Source: Clostridia bacterium
Lineage (GTDB): Bacteria; Bacillota; Clostridia; Oscillospirales; CAG-382
Direction: 5' to 3'
Length of the DNA: 8,155 nt
Assembly (NCBI GenBank): GCA_017501055.1
Contig: JAFVXP010000021.1
Coordinates: 1 to 8,155 of the forward strand
A program made the translations under genes and the position numbers. Below the pieces are notes generated by a model. It made no database searches. It was not told the origin of the DNA and was given only the letters and a program-made list of their open reading frames with translations. Of the stretch, positions 7,353-8,155 are shown in pieces. Every line of letters begins with the position of its first letter. Within the stretch, counting starts at the first letter, position 1.

Positions 7353-8155
7353 ATGATAAAATTCGTTTTGCTGTTGTTGCCGGTCTTTTTGGGTGTCTTT
7401 GTTTTTGTATATTTCTTTTTAAGAAGAAGCTTGCGTGCATTTTCTCTTGATACTTCAAATATAAAGGTAAAGACAGCTTTAATTGCAATATCCCTTGCGT
7501 TGACTCTGCTGTCGTTTAACATATCGTCGATGCTGACGGTATTTCTTCTTCACCTTATGGGAATCGACCTGTTTTTGCGTCTTGTTGTTTTCATTTTCAA
7601 TAAGGTTATCAAACCCAAAGAAACGAAGATATTTAATAACCTTAAAAAGATATACAAAAGCGGTATTGTATCTATTCTTGCCGTAGCGGTCTTGCTGGTC
7701 TTTGGGTATTTCAATCTGCAAAACGTAAAAGCAACGGAATACAGCATTTCTACAAATAAAGATATAAGAGATGAAGGCTACCGTGTTTTGCTTATTGCGG
7801 ATATGCATTACGGCGTTTCGCTTGATTTTGATGAATTGACCCGAAAATGTGCCGAAATGAGCGAATTTGACCCCGATATTGTCGTTCTTTGCGGTGATAT
7901 TGTCGATAACGGCACTTCACCCGAAGAAATGCAAGCGCTTTTCAAGGCTCTCGGCGGAATTAAAAGTAAATACGGCATATTTTACGTATACGGCAACCAC
8001 GACCGTTCGATGCGTTTGCTTGAAAGTGAATTCGGTGATGACGACCTTCAAAAAGCCATAACCGATAACGGTATTAAGATCCTGCGTGACGAAGTTATAA
8101 CGCTTAATAACGAATTTACAGTAGTCGGCAGGGAAGACCGTTCCCGTGAGAGAAA
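7353..8155 (+). CDS. Membrane-anchored calcineurin-like metallophosphoesterase, 3'-truncated by window edge
   Basis: This frame has no stop before the right edge; 267 complete codons are visible. The N-terminal part is hydrophobic, with likely membrane segments at residues 4-23, about 41-66, 70-83 and 103-120. The catalytic domain starts near residue 143 and shows the metallophosphoesterase metal-binding motifs in order: IADMHYG (D150, H152), CGDIVDNG (G181, D182) and YGNHDRS (G214, N215, H216, D217). A further VGREDRS stretch lies near the visible end, and the last His motifs of the fold (GHxH type) would lie beyond the edge. The family (Pfam Metallophos, YkuE-like) uses a two-metal centre to hydrolyse phosphoesters. 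Substrates of this membrane-linked subgroup cannot be read from sequence; lipid or nucleotide phosphoesters are possible. The start at 7353 is chosen by the ribosome binding site; an ATG two codons upstream (7347) is an alternative. The gene has its own tandem promoters and no evident functional link to the glucan synthase. Confidence 0.9.
   Translation, partial: MIKFVLLLLPVFLGVFVFVYFFLRRSLRAFSLDTSNIKVKTALIAISLALTLLSFNISSMLTVFLLHLMGIDLFLRLVVFIFNKVIKPKETKIFNNLKKIYKSGIVSILAVAVLLVFGYFNLQNVKATEYSISTNKDIRDEGYRVLLIADMHYGVSLDFDELTRKCAEMSEFDPDIVVLCGDIVDNGTSPEEMQALFKALGGIKSKYGIFYVYGNHDRSMRLLESEFGDDDLQKAITDNGIKILRDEVITLNNEFTVVGREDRSRER

Noticed and set aside
7313..7808. Reverse-strand frames over the phosphoesterase start
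   Set aside because: They lie opposite the well-supported phosphoesterase coding sequence, are Lys/Asn/Arg-rich shadows, and have no matching promoter or recognised domain.

Overview
The window looks like chromosomal DNA from an anaerobic, probably gut-associated, Clostridia-type Firmicute. The evidence is moderate GC in the genes, an AT-rich intergenic region, textbook sigma-A type promoters (TTGACA/TATAAT-like with 17-bp spacers), and a cyclic beta-1,2-glucan synthase-like giant protein of divergent sequence. The taxonomic placement is inference; there is no rRNA or other marker here.

Layout. Bases 1-6510 (+) are one very long reading frame, open at the left edge, so its 5' end lies outside the window. 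It encodes 2169 visible residues of a membrane-bound, multidomain cyclic beta-1,2-glucan synthase-like enzyme (NdvB/ChvB/Cgs family). The domains in order are a GT84 glycosyltransferase, membrane segments, a glycoamylase-like (GH189-type) domain, beta-sandwich/linker regions and a C-terminal GH94 phosphorylase-like domain. A 17-bp perfect hairpin follows three bases after its stop codon. Bases 6560-7220 are AT-rich, show no convincing gene, and hold three imperfect direct repeats, a perfect 10-bp inverted repeat and a strongly pyrimidine-biased tract. Bases 7221-7352 carry two tandem strong promoters separated by a small terminator-like hairpin, then a ribosome binding site. Bases 7353-8155 (+) are the start of a membrane-anchored calcineurin-like metallophosphoesterase that runs off the right edge.

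How the parts relate. The glucan synthase would polymerise glucose from UDP-glucose at the membrane, cyclise the chain with the middle domain, and trim chain length by phosphorolysis with the GH94 domain. The phosphoesterase has its own promoters and is separated by about 840 bp, so nothing here ties it to glucan synthesis. The most unexplained part is the 660-bp noncoding gap. The hairpin at its left end has a better U-tract for leftward than for rightward transcription, and a plausible leftward promoter lies near 7107-7135, so an unannotated leftward RNA is possible but unproven.
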